Assembly: GCA_034509425.1 (NCBI GenBank) | Contig: JAVTVJ010000011.1 | Location: 8,260,001-8,324,000, forward strand | Origin: Eopsaltria australis | Taxonomy: Eukaryota > Chordata > Aves > Passeriformes > Petroicidae | Direction of reading: 5' to 3' | Length of the DNA stretch: 64,000 bases | Shown: one piece after another, positions 11,671 to 23,364 of the stretch | Layout of the letters: every line of letters starts with the position of its first letter | Position numbering within the stretch: position 1 is the stretch's first letter | Translations under genes and position numbers: made by a program | Notes under the pieces: model-generated | What the model saw: the letters and a program-made list of their open reading frames with translations, nothing else | Told to the model about the DNA's origin: nothing | The model's database searches: none

Positions 11671-14600
11671 AATCTGGACAAGTTCTTTCTTTGTATTGCA
11701 TTTCCTTGTATGCACTCTGTGTTTAACAATGCTTCCTTTCTCCCACTTATCATGGTTTTCAACTAGAAGTAAACTTTTGGGGTTGGGACCAGTCTTTCAC
11801 TGGAGGTTGAAAGTCCAGTCTCAGATGTACACATCCTCTCTTAGTGGTGTACAATTTAGTTGCAGCTGTGAAATTCTTGATTACCACTGTCTCAGGATTC
11901 CTGTAGACTAGTCAGTAGGAAGTGTATTGTAACACAGTTTTTAATAAGCTAAAAGATTCTGCTAAAAGGCTTTTTTAAATGACCACTCATGACTAAAGAT
12001 AGCAGCATGATGAATAAAGTGCACAGCTTGATTAAGTATGGATAATGTTTCTGTATTTTCAAATTAATATGTTCATGTACACATGAATATCTATACATTT
12101 GTGAAAGTAAAAGCTCTTTCCTGAAGAGGTACTCGAGAGTAAATGCTTTATCTGAGATGAGGAAGGAAAAAATATTTGAATTACAATGGCCTGGACAGAT
12201 GGCAACTACTATTTAATGCAAAAGTTGATTGATTTTTTTTTCTTTAAACTCAATTAGTATGTGTTTTAGTGAGCCTGCTAGTGTCAGAGTAAATAAAAAT
12301 TGTTCTGGGTCTGAACAAACAATAGCCCTTGTCTGAAATCTGATGTCATGTATTGCTTGTAGAGTGAGAGTAGTTGTGATACTGCACTTATTCTGTGTCT
12401 TCTTTCACAATAATATGAAAGTCATTGGCTCTTCTGGAGCTGGTACTCTAATATACAGCACAAGAAACACTCTGGCAAGAGAAAAAATAAAGGCCAGCTC
12501 TTAAGAAATTACCCGCTTGAGAGAAGAACAAATGGACAGATTGAACATAATGCATGCCCACCAAGGAGGGTCTCCTTGTGTGTTCTGCAGTCTTAGGGAG
12601 CAGCATGCTGTGGGAATACATGGTGTTTGTTTGACAGTGTGGTTGGTTACCTTGACTCACACTGGATTTGCACTGGAAAGCTTCCGTGTTCTGCACATCC
12701 ACCTTTTAAAGTTTGACTGCAAAAGTGCTTATCCATCAGCTATGGAGATTGTCCCCATCATGGGTTGGTACTGCAGGGTGCCAGACTCCGAAATGCACAC
12801 AGCAGGGCTGATGCACAGAGGGGATATTGATACTTTGCAGTTGCACAGGACTCTGAACTCAGCATGAAGTAGGAACCACTACCTCCTGGAGATGCTGAGC
12901 ATTACTGACGGACGGCATTTTGCCTGCTTTAGTGGTAGCATCTCTTGGCTCTTGCTTATTTTATAATTACATGCTAAACTTCTAACCTGAAAAGCGAAAT
13001 ATCATTTGATGGGCTGCCTTTGAAAGACTCCAGACACCAAGTCTACTTCAATAATTGCTGGAGCAGCCAGGATAGCAGCCATCTTTCAAGTCTGTAATAT
13101 CAGCTCCAAAAAAAATGAACATTTGCATTGCTACTAGTAGCATGATTCTCCAGAGGAATGAGAGGATTATTTATATAATCCTGACCTCTCAGCTTCCCTT
13201 CCAGCATTGGAGATGAGTGAAGACAATAAGGTTTCATCTGCTCTAAGGCCTTGAGAGAGTAGTGCAAGAGTTAGGACTGGGAAGTAGAGCTAGTGTCCTA
13301 ACTCCTTCAGGACTCTGTGACTGCAGTGGCTAACAGCTGTTCAGAAAATTAATTAAAGTAAATGACATTAAAATTCCCCTCCGATATAAGCCAAAATATT
13401 AACCCTCAGAGATACTTAGCTAAGACAGTTTAAAAACCTAAATTCCTTAAAGGACCTTGACTTGATACAGAAGTTTTATATACTGCATCAGATGAGATAT
13501 TTGAAAAGAATATCAACACTGAACCTAACCCAAAAGCAATTCACTGTGTCCTTTCCAGCTCTGGAAGAGTGAATGAACTCCACTCCACTGATTTCTTTGC
13601 TCCTATCTGTAAGTTTGTCCTCTGCAAATGCTGGACAAATTTCTCAAATGTCTGTCCCTCTTCACCACAAGCCCAGACTCCCTAATGTGATAACTTGAAT
13701 ATGAAGAGGACCTCATGTAAATTCTATTGAAATTAAATCAAGGAAGATAAACTGCAGACATCTGCTCCTTGCTTTAGTACTGTTTAGGTGTTTTCCCTTG
13801 GTCTGCATAAAAATGCTTACTTTGCTTGAATAAATGCCAACCCAACATTTCAGCATTTGATTGGCTAAATAACCATGTGAGCAATGGCAGTGAGAAGGTA
13901 AATGGGAAGGTGAAGGCATCACAGGATATGGATTAGCTGGCTACAGTTCCTCATTCAAAAATTGCTGATTAGTGATCTCCTTTAAAATCTGATTAGAAAG
14001 GAACATTGTTTTCATTCATTTAAGTAGGGGCCGGTCACCTTTTATGCCTCTAAATATATGAGACAGCATTTATAGGAGTATGACTCTCATGGGTGAAAAA
14101 AATATTAATGAATGGCTTTGGAAAAATAACATTTAGACTGTCCTTTAAGTGAAGGACTGTGAACACATTCTCCTTTGCTTCCCTTAGTCCTGAAACTCCT
14201 TGAATCATAATTCCTCTGTGATGAAACTTTATTGGTCGTGACAGACTTTACACCAGAGATTTGTCTGGGATGTTACAGAATATCCACCTCCTCATACCCA
14301 AACACATAACCTCAATCCTACAAGGCAGTCACGATAGACAACAATCCACAGTGCAATTCTGCACTTAGAGGGAAGAGCTGCTGCTCCCCAAGGCTGCGGC
14401 AGGCAGTGGCTCTATTCCATTGCTCTCATCCAGGCATTGGGCTCTTACTGTTCCCTAAGCACCTGAAATTGAGGGTCCACCTCACTGGTGCTCTTAATAG
14501 ATGCAAAATTTGGGTTAGTAATCTTGCTTCAGAGTGCCTCACACTGGTGACAGCTAAAGGGCACATGCGCAGAATGCTGTCACAGTGGAGCTCCCTAAGG

Positions 14601-17600
14601 GACTGAGGTCTGAGCTAGGTTCCAAAATTGTTTAGCTTCCCTCTGTGACTGATTGGTAAGCATGCTCCAGTGCTGCTTTTTGAATTGGGCTTCATATGGA
14701 GCATCCCTGGAAGTGCTCACTTCATCTCCATCTCATTCCACTTTTAATCGTTCACCTACTAATTATAGCTCAGACTTCATGGTGATGATAGGAAGGATTT
14801 AACTTTTCTCATCTTTCTGAAGTGATTTGAACCTGGGATTAACTGCTGTGGGCAGACTGAAGATGTTCTCATTCCCTCTGTTAAAGCTTCTGTTTTATGT
14901 GGAATAAATAAATGTGCATCATGCCAGATAATAAACACGATACAGGAGTGCTTGAGGCATCTCAGTTCTGTTCCTGCTACTCTATTTATATTCAATAAAC
15001 CCCACAGAGGGATGGGATTTGAGGCATACTTCTGCTTTAATGTTGCCTCTTAGCTGGCTGCTATCTTTGCAGTGTTTTCCTGCTCTTTTATTCCTTAGGC
15101 TGTGGCTGCAAGGAACAGAAAATATGGTTTTAGAACCAGGATTTAAATGTAGGCTTTAAAATGTCACAGCCATATGGTACAGCACAGAGCTGGTTCAAAG
15201 TAACCCTGACTTCTCCAGTGTGCTCAAGGGATTTTTGAGGCAGGCATTTATGCACTAGATTTTATGCCAGCTCAAATATTATCTGACTCTCAGTTCTGAT
15301 ATTGCTCACAGCCAGATACTTTCTCCTCTACTAAGAGTGGCATAAACAACCTTCGCTTACTTTCCTAATCCAAGTCAGGGTCATATGGCTGAATGATCCC
15401 AGGAAGTCCAAGTCTGACCCTGGTTTGCACAGAACTGTGGCCTTATGTTCCTCACAGGCAGTTCAGTAGTCTTAGACATGATCCCAAATGTGATACATCT
15501 CTGCCTTTTGCAGTCCTAGTATTTGGCAAAAACTTAAGTTTCTGCAGGTTGCTATTATTGGGATGAAATCTTTTGGTAGAAGAGAATATTACTCTGATTT
15601 GATAAAACGTATCTATTAATGTATATAGAAGTTTTTCTCGCCAGATCAATAGAAATCAAGGAACGAAATGCTTTTTCTCTTATAGTTCCTGCCCATACTC
15701 CTGTGTTTTCCAGCCAGCATTCCCCTCCCAAAGCCCCCCTGGGTTTCTTTCTGCTCAGGGTCATACAATGACTAGCTGCCTTTGACTTTCTCTTGTGTTC
15801 TCTGTCTGTGATATTTCAGTGTGTCTCACTTAAGGCATACACATGCCTGCATGTATCTCCAATGGAAAAAGCCAGCTTTATCTATTTGCTTTCAATCTTC
15901 ACTGGAGCTATCGAGAGACTATCATTAGTTTTTCCATGAGTCTTCCATCCACAGTCCATCAGGTGACATATGAAAATGGAAATTCTTACTTATTACAAGG
16001 TGAACCAAATGGCCTTGGGCTTGACTCCTTAGGAAGCAGTAAAATCTTCAAGTACTTATTTTAGTCCAGCTGTGATGCTGTGAGATGATTTTTAGTGTAA
16101 TAAGTAATTTGATTTCATATGAAAGAGCTTGGATGAGTGTGCAAGTTCTGTTTTCTACTACAAGTGTGTCAGCAAAGAGCTGGCAGTGGGAGAAGGCAGA
16201 CACACATGTGGCTGAAACCTGGGTTTTCATAAGCTGTGGAGACACACAGTCTGACATTGGCAATCAAATTTGGAGAATCCAGACCTTTGCTCTGCATTGG
16301 TATATTGCTGGGTATTTTTTAATATTTCCTTCTCTGTGGGGCCAAATGTGTCTACACACACCCTGACGGATGTTGGGCATGTAAGTAGGTGTTTGTGTAA
16401 AGTGAAGTTTTGTTGTGTCTCTCCTTTCCTTTCCTCCTGTATGACTCAGGAACTTTGAGTAGAAAGTTACGGCATTGAGTCCTGAAGAGCTAAAACTGAC
16501 TCAGTGATGACTCAAGGTTAGGTGACACACTGTTCTATTGGATAATGAGTGCACACAGTGTAATCTCTGGGAAGAACTGTGCTGAGTTTAGCATGTCCTT
16601 CAGATGCTCTGGAAGAAGGCATGTGATGGTGCAAATCAGAGACAGCAGACCTATTCCAGTAGGATCTCTCCTAAAACCAAGCAGGAAAATGTGGGATGGT
16701 ACAGCAGTTCTTAGCATTAGGTCGCCATCACTCACCTTTTAACCTCTGTCAGGTCTAATTTTTATTGGTAGTTATGTATGTGGCAAGATACCAATATGCA
16801 AACTGCTGGTACTTCCTCAGGTGAAAAAGCAGGTGGGTCTAATGGCTAAATTGCTTTGCATTTAATGAGCATTGCTACACCTGGAATGAATACACAGTGC
16901 TACAAGTTGAAGACCTGATCCAGTGATGTAAACCAGCTGTGATTTGGTTTGTCCCAGTCTGCCCACACTGTGGCACTAGGGAAACTCCCCTGCAGCAATT
17001 TCTACATGTGCCTTGCACTCAAAATCTCCCCAGGCATGCTGGTTGCTTCCAGGGCCAGGGAAATACTCTGGGGAAGCGGCTATTTCCCTTGTTATGTCCT
17101 CAACCTGCCACAAGATGACGTTTCAGAACTTTGATGGCTAATAATAACAACCAGGTGGTTGTATCCGTTCAGCTGGCTGCCTAGGCCTGGGTGGTGTCCG
17201 TAAATGACTGTGAATTTGGAGTGCTAAATGGGATGTTACGCTATAATTGAGAGAGTGGAGATATAAAAAACACTGTCAGCCCACTGAGGTGCTGTTCTGC
17301 TGGGTCAGCCAGCAAATGAAGGCATGCTAAATCTAGCATTTGCTTTGTGTCAGTCATTGAGGCAGACTGCCACATACCCACTCGGTCTGTGCTCCTTGTC
17401 AGAGGTCTAAACACAAGGTGTGTTGAATTTTATTATTCATATCTGGTTTGGAGTTGCTGAATGAAATATCATTGCCTGACATACAAAACAAAACTTAACT
17501 GTAGATCATACAGCTGCAACATCAGTTTCACAACTCTTATTTTTATTTAAATGATAGTTCTTTCATTGCTAATATCCCTTGACTATTAAATGACAGTTCT

Positions 17601-18498
17601 TTTGCTCCCTTTCAGAGAACAGAGACTGAAGGGTTGACAGCTTAGACGTGGAAGATGAACATAAAGTAGCACTGTTTCTGCTACTTTTGACTTTACTTTT
17701 CAGATGCTTGATTTCTCAAATAGAGGTTGTTTTTCTCCTGTTATGTTGGTGGACTGAAAAGAAAGGAGAAAACCAGGTTTGCATTGATTAAGAATTATGT
17801 TCCTTGCTTTGACATAATCTGCTACATAAATGTGTTTAACAAGCACGCATATTTAAGAAATCACTCACAATCAGAAAATAAGCAGTACTGAAAAAAGAAT
17901 CCATGAACTCCTCAGTTAAGAGTCTTTTATAACTGCATAGGGGGATATCTTCTGGGCTACTATTTAATTTTAATTTCTGTTTCTAATGACAGAGTACAAC
18001 AATCTGGTACTCCATCAATAATTTCTCAAAGATTTGGAAGACCTGGAGCACCATTTAATCTATATATGCCCTCATGTCTTCTTCCATGAAGTGGGGACTA
18101 CAATATTCTCCTCTTTTTTTTCTCATAGAGTCCTGTGATGACAGTGTGACAGCTCAACCAGGTTTGCTGGGTGATGCCAAGTTCAAACAATAAAGTCAAA
18201 TTATTAGGGAAAACAAAAGCTTTCTTTTGTTAGTGAGAAATATTGTCAAAAATAAAAGGCAGGGAAAAGCCCCTAAAATTGTTTAGGAATTAAAAAAAAC
18301 TTATTCAACTTAAATACTGCTAAGAAATCCTCCATGTTTTCATTAATTTCATTGAGAAGGAGAGAAAGCATTAGTCTCTTATAACTTTAGATGTCTTAGA
18401 GTTGTTCATCTAGTCTGACCTATTTACCTGGCATGCTCTATACTCTGCCTGTAGGCAAGTCTTCAAGATAATTAATGCCATATATTTTAGACACTGTT

Positions 18499-18536
18499 CT
18501 TGAACCAACACCCTGTACTTGAACCAACACTCTGCA
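18499..18536 (+). repeat. 19-bp tandem duplication
   Basis: CTTGAACCAACACCCTGTA is followed directly by CTTGAACCAACACTCTGCA, giving two copies that differ at two positions. It is a recent-looking local duplication without coding context. Confidence 0.9.
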
Positions 18537-19252
18537 CAGCTGATATTAATTTTCCATTAATTAAAGAAACGGCCAAAAAACTTGTTTAGATCAGGCTTGT
18601 TTTTAGACATCCTGAACATTTGACTCCCTGAATGACTAAATCACCCACTTTTGGCTTTAAAAACCTGAAACACATTTTTTTAGAACTCAACTATATGACA
18701 TGAATAAGACCTGCCTTTAGGATAGATAGGAATGGATTCAATGAAAAACAGGGAAAGAACCATTATACAAAGGAGCCTCTATTGCTGCTTGGTTATAATG
18801 GCAGAATATTTTTTTCTAACTTGTGAAAAAGTCTCACAGATGAAATATATCATATTGTTTTCTTTTAAGACAGAGAGTTATTAAAAATAAGTGAAATTTA
18901 AGAAATGTGTTGGTTATCTATCAAAATCCTTCGTGTAGCTTTTTTAACATTAAAAATAGTTGCAGTGGTTAATAGTCAGTTTAATAAAACAATAATGCCA
19001 AATTAAAACCCCAAAACCTTGTTTTGATGAAGAAAACAATCTCTCATTTCCCACTCCCGGGAAATATTTTTATAATTTCTAAAGTACATTTCTTGGGAAG
19101 GAAGAAAACTAATCTTAAGGCTTTCTGTTAGAAAAAGCATTTTTCAGATGAACTAGTATTTTGGGAGGGGAAAGAAATTTCTCACTATTAAAGCTCCCAC
19201 TGTCTTCTTTCCAGATATACTTGGGAAGTCTAGGAGTTTCATGAGCCTTTAG

Positions 19253-19492
19253 GTGTTGAGTGGAGCAATTTTGCCCCCAGAGGGAAATGCACCGAAAGAG
19301 AAACTGATTGATAAATCATTGACACCTGGTGAAAAGGAGCAGAGACTTTGCCCAAATCTTGTTCTTAACTCATCTCTGGATGTGGGCTGCTGGCTATTTG
19401 CAGGCACCAACTCTCTCCTGACCCAACACAAAGTAGTACTGGGAAGCAAAAAAGAATTCTTTGGCTTCTCCCCATCTCCTGAGAAGCCTGTG
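19253..19492 (+). CDS. candidate internal exon (80 codons), unidentified protein
   Basis: A coding-like block, open from GTGTTGAGTGG after an AG at 19251-19252 to a donor-like GTG|GTGAGA at 19492/19493; the frame stays open to a stop at 19550. Read from 19253 it gives 80 codons, phase 0 in and out. The sequence is rich in Pro, Glu and Lys (for example LPPEGNAPKEKLIDKSL and FGFSPSPEKPV), unlike typical chance ORFs here. It joins in phase with 20682-20763. Problems: the acceptor has a weak tract, and the codon made by its AG is an in-frame TAG. A much stronger acceptor at 19213-19214 reads into stops in every frame. There is no early ATG, so it could not be a first exon. No family is recognised. 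It could be a decayed exon or a chance ORF. Confidence 0.3.
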
Positions 19493-20681
19493 GTGAGACC
19501 AAGAAATCCTCAGTCCATAGTGCTTTCCAGGATTTGTCCAAGGATGTCTTAATTCAAAACGATTTACTAGTTGCTATCCTCTTTCCAAACCCCAAAATAG
19601 GAAGGTAATCCCTTATACAAAACAGAGGGATAGAATCACATTCTTGCCATCAGAAATTGTCTTGGAATGAGATGCATTCACCTAAGACAGCTCTAAATTA
19701 AGAGGTCAGAGACTGCAGCCAAATAAAATCTGAGCCATAAACCTTGGGAAGTCAGAGTCTATAGGTGTCAAAGACAGAAGTAACTCTTACCAACACAAAT
19801 CCCTTCTCTTGACATGACAAACAGTGATGATCTTAATTCTTTAGAGTGTTCATTGTGATGTGCACTAAGGGAGCTTTTTTCTCATACTGAGGGGCATCCA
19901 CAGTGCAATGTCTGACTTCTACATCTGCTGTGTTTATTTCAAAGTTTTGTTTGGGAGGCAGCTGTATTAAAAGGTTCAGGAGACAGTATCCTCCTTCAGC
20001 TTCCCTGCTGTATGCTGTGCTGTGAAGACTGGCCATGCAGCTGCATGTCCCACCTGACCAAATAGCAGCTCTTCCCACTTCTGTATGGGGGAATACAGCA
20101 ATTGAAATATTAAAGAAAAAAAAAAGCTTCACAAAATGGACAAAAATGAAAAATCTGATTATTACTTTCTGAATTACTTGTTAAAAAACATTCAGGTCTA
20201 AGACAAAGAGTTGATGTATAAGTTGTACTCTGGCCTTTTTATGAACTTTAAATCCCTAAATAATTTGATTCACTTAGATGTTCTAGTACCACTTAATCCC
20301 TGCTAGTGGGAAATGGAATCCACATAGTAACTTCACTTGCCTGTCAAGAAGCTATTTAAAGTAACTAAGGTTAGCTGTCTTAATTTACACCTTTGTATAG
20401 ACTCCCATTAATTGATTCTCTTGTGGCACTCCTCTACTAAAGCTTCAACATACACATTAAGCCACTTTTAACTTGCATAAACCACTTAATTTATTGAAAT
20501 TTCTGCATGCTGCAAGTAAGTTTACAGAGTCTAGAAAATGTAGTCCTCACTAGCCCCTTGTGTGATGCATTTCGGGATCTCTGCCATTGGAAGAGAGAAA
20601 TTTCTGCAAATGTTTCAAATAACATTGAAATTAGATTTGAAAAAGCAATGAAGGGGGTTTTTAAATGCTTATTTATTTTAG

Positions 20682-20763
20682 GAGGCTACAATTAACTTGA
20701 CAGACGACATCACTCTAGATTTGTTTCAGAAAACAGAATTGGTCCCAAATAGGTCTTATGATG
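20682..20763 (+). CDS. candidate internal exon (27 codons + 1 nt), unidentified protein
   Basis: The block is bounded by a T-rich acceptor (GCTTATTTATTTTAG) and a good donor (GATG|GTAAGG). Only one of three frames is open, phase 0 in and phase 1 out. It begins EATINLTDDITLDLFQKTEL and ends in NRSYD plus one base. The acidic and polar composition looks coding, and the codon just upstream of the acceptor is a stop, so openness coincides with the splice boundary. It joins in phase to the donor at 19493. Downstream it needs a phase-1 exon, which the 31405 block is not. I do not recognise a domain. A chance exon-like block remains possible. Confidence 0.38.
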
Positions 20764-21595
20764 GTAAGGTCATTGACATTCATGGTCTGTGTGTTTGCTT
20801 CTTGCAGCTTATGTCCCAGAACTCACAATTAGGGACAACTATTTCACATGGCCAAGGACTGCCAGTATGCAGTCAAATACTAGCTTTAAAATGCCTTCAA
20901 TCATGATGTGACTAATTTTCATATATAAGAGAAGGTAATTCAGTTCTGAGAAACTATTACCCATGGTGTTGTGACTTTCACGAAAAGCAACAGACGGGCT
21001 GTCACCTCAGCAAATTGATTTTGTGGAGATATGACATCTTCCATTAGTGGAGGATTACTCTCTCAGGTCTTTGTTCCTTCTGCCTACTCTGTCAATGCAG
21101 TTAATAGATCTGGTGTCTGAACACAGATGCCATGTTTAAAAAAGCAGATATTCTCCTCAAATCCAAAGTCAAGTAAACATTAAGGACGGAAAATACAATG
21201 AGATGCTCTAGTTCCCAGAATTTGAAGACTGGTTTCATTTCACAAACCGTTTATCTTCTTACACAGAGTCTGTCTCCATGTTCCTGGTATGAAGGACATA
21301 GGGAGGTCCTTGATATGCCATTCAATTAATAACTAGGAACAATAATAGAGCAGCTTGACCTTTGTCTTGGGGGGATCAAAACCTGATAATATCATAGGAG
21401 GGCTCATCTTCTTCCAAATGATACAAAAGACTGTGAGGCAGCAAGTAAAGCAAGCACGAGGGAAAGAGGTGTCAATACCGACAGCAGACTTTGGAGGAAA
21501 AGGTGAGGAATTACAGATGTGCAACATCACAATCAGAGAGTCCTATTTAACAGTGGAAGCAGAGGAATACCACTTAGGATTGTAAAGAAAGGGTA

Positions 21596-21639
21596 CCCAG
21601 GCAGAGGCATGACTTGTTGAGTCAAGCCTCTGCCCTGGG
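21596..21639. repeat. 44-nt inverted repeat (strong hairpin)
   Basis: The left arm CCCAGGCAGAGGC (21596-21608) pairs with GCCTCTGCCCTGGG (21626-21639) with one bulged C. After one A/A mismatch, TGACT (21610-21614) pairs with AGTCA (21620-21624) around the loop TGTTG. That makes 18 base pairs, mostly G-C in the outer stem, in AT-rich surroundings. It may be a structured RNA element, a transposon terminus or a palindromic relic. The stem is short for a typical microRNA precursor. Confidence 0.85.
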
Positions 21640-23338
21640 CCCGAACGGGTTTTTGAAGCAGTGAAGAAAGAGGTCGAATCTTTTTAGAACTTTATCTAAC
21701 TCTGGGTATTTCTTTTGCAAAGCATAACTGAATTTGCTTGATTTTCCAGTTCGAAATCTTTCAGGGTATCCATTTTACTCATTGTCATAAATTGCATTGA
21801 ATTTATCAGTAAACATCATGTGCTTGCATGGCTAATGTTCTGGAATGTGACATGCTTAGATTATTAAAATACTGGGATTTCTGAGAGTAGCGTCCACATC
21901 CATGCTAAGAGCTTTCAGGTCTTGAGCTGACATGTTCCCCTTTTTTCTCTGGCAGTACTCTTCTGCCAAACATATGCCATGGACAGAAAGGTGGGATGCA
22001 GTGGTTCTCACTGGAAGTTTAGAACATCCTTGTACTGGGACCAAACAGATTGTCTAGGAAGGGAAGAGGAACAGGATTATTTGCTGTGTTCTGTGTGTGT
22101 AGGTGTGAGTCTCTAGTGGTTGAAAAGGTGTGCTACTCTTTGGCACCATTGCTTCCAATGCTTTTCTAATAAACTATAATTTTTTGTAAATTACAAGATA
22201 GATTTTAAATATTTTTCAATATTCGAACTTAAAAACTGGAGAAGAAGAATGTTGGAGATGAGGAGGAAGTCAGGTATTTCTTCAGAAAAATAGAGTAATA
22301 ACATTTTAATAATTTTTGTCTAACTGAAGAAGGAAGAAATAAAAATGCAATCTAATACATAACTGTCATTTATTATGAGTCACATCTTTCATTTGAGATC
22401 CAGATAATCTTCATCCCACATAAATGTGGCTTTCCTTTACTTTCTAGTGATAAAAATTATTGACTTAAAAAAAATGTGTAGCACTTGTAGGAGACTATTT
22501 TACTAGAGGAATGAGTCATAGCAGACTTCATCATCCAGATTTCACTATTGCTTGTCCTTATGTCTCAGTGTAAATTTTTTCTTAAATCATGCCTTAGGAA
22601 GGATTAAATTTGCTACACCTTGAAGCTGTTTATCTTGAGTTTTTATAAAATGTGGTCTTCAGGATTGTTGCCGTTTGCAGTAAAACTCAGACATAAAATA
22701 TTTCAGCTGTCAAAATATATGCAGCTATCTGAGGGACTGTAAGTGGGGAGACTGACACTTTTACTAAAGGAAAGGAAGATGATAAAATAGAAACATGTCT
22801 AAAATGGGAGCAAAGAAATATGGGAGTAGCTCTATATCAATGGTGGCACAGAGTATTTTAGGATTCTCTTACAGTATGGCTTTCTCAAAGTTTCAGTGTT
22901 TCTAGGGCACCAGCATCTCCTGGGTAGTGACTGGGGGAGATTTAAGTTGGAAGCTGTGTACTAACATTCCACAAGATTAAAAATTCAAACTTCTTCTTGA
23001 CACAAAAAGAGTATAAAGGAAGTGGAAAGTCTCCACAATGATTGTGTGGGTTGCTGAAAATCTTGAAACAGCTTGAAGATCTGGGCTAAGAACAACAGTG
23101 CAAACCTGCTTGGTCATTCTTGTGAGCATAGCTGTATAATGAACAGCAAATAACACAGATAAGAAGCTACCTTCTGGTTGCTGACGTTACCTTTCTGTCT
23201 TTTTCTGGGTGAGCACTTTAACTCAAGAAAATGGAGAAGTATCATACTGTAGTGTTCAACATAGAAAAACTGGTGGAAAATAGGGCGTTAACAAGATACA
23301 AAAACATTTTCCTTTAAACATTTGTTTTCTAAACTCAG

Positions 23339-23364
23339 CAGCACTTCAGAGCTGATGGTTGCAG
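23339..23364 (+). other. 26-nt micro-exon-like block
   Basis: A long pyrimidine-rich tract ending AACTCAG precedes CAGCACTTCAGAGCTGATGG plus TTGCAG, followed by the near-consensus donor GTAAGTA. The length (26 nt) would restore phase 1 to phase 0, exactly what is missing between 20763 and 31405. In that phase, however, it carries an in-frame TGA. It may be a poison exon, a non-coding exon or coincidence. Confidence 0.2.

Larger units (their letters stand above)
10466..19252. other. non-coding stretch with weak exon-like blocks only
   Basis: I see no supported gene. Splice-like blocks occur at 13559-13608 (acceptor TCCTTTCCAG, donor GTAAGT, one open frame of 16 codons) and at 18129 onward (strong T-rich acceptor, poor donor GTTTGC). 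They do not join each other in phase without creating a stop. The open frame at 12517-12867 (116 codons) has no splice or promoter support. A small duplication at 11643-11670 and one at 18499-18536 are noted. Confidence 0.5.

Noticed and set aside
12517..12867. 116-codon plus-strand ORF
   Set aside because: No splice sites or start context support it, and the minus strand is also open over the same patch, pointing to local base composition.
21355..21585. Coding-like ORF with donor-like GTGAGG at 21502
   Set aside because: The acceptor candidates are weak (TATCATAG, AGAGCAG), and no donor gives a convincing phase link to 31405.
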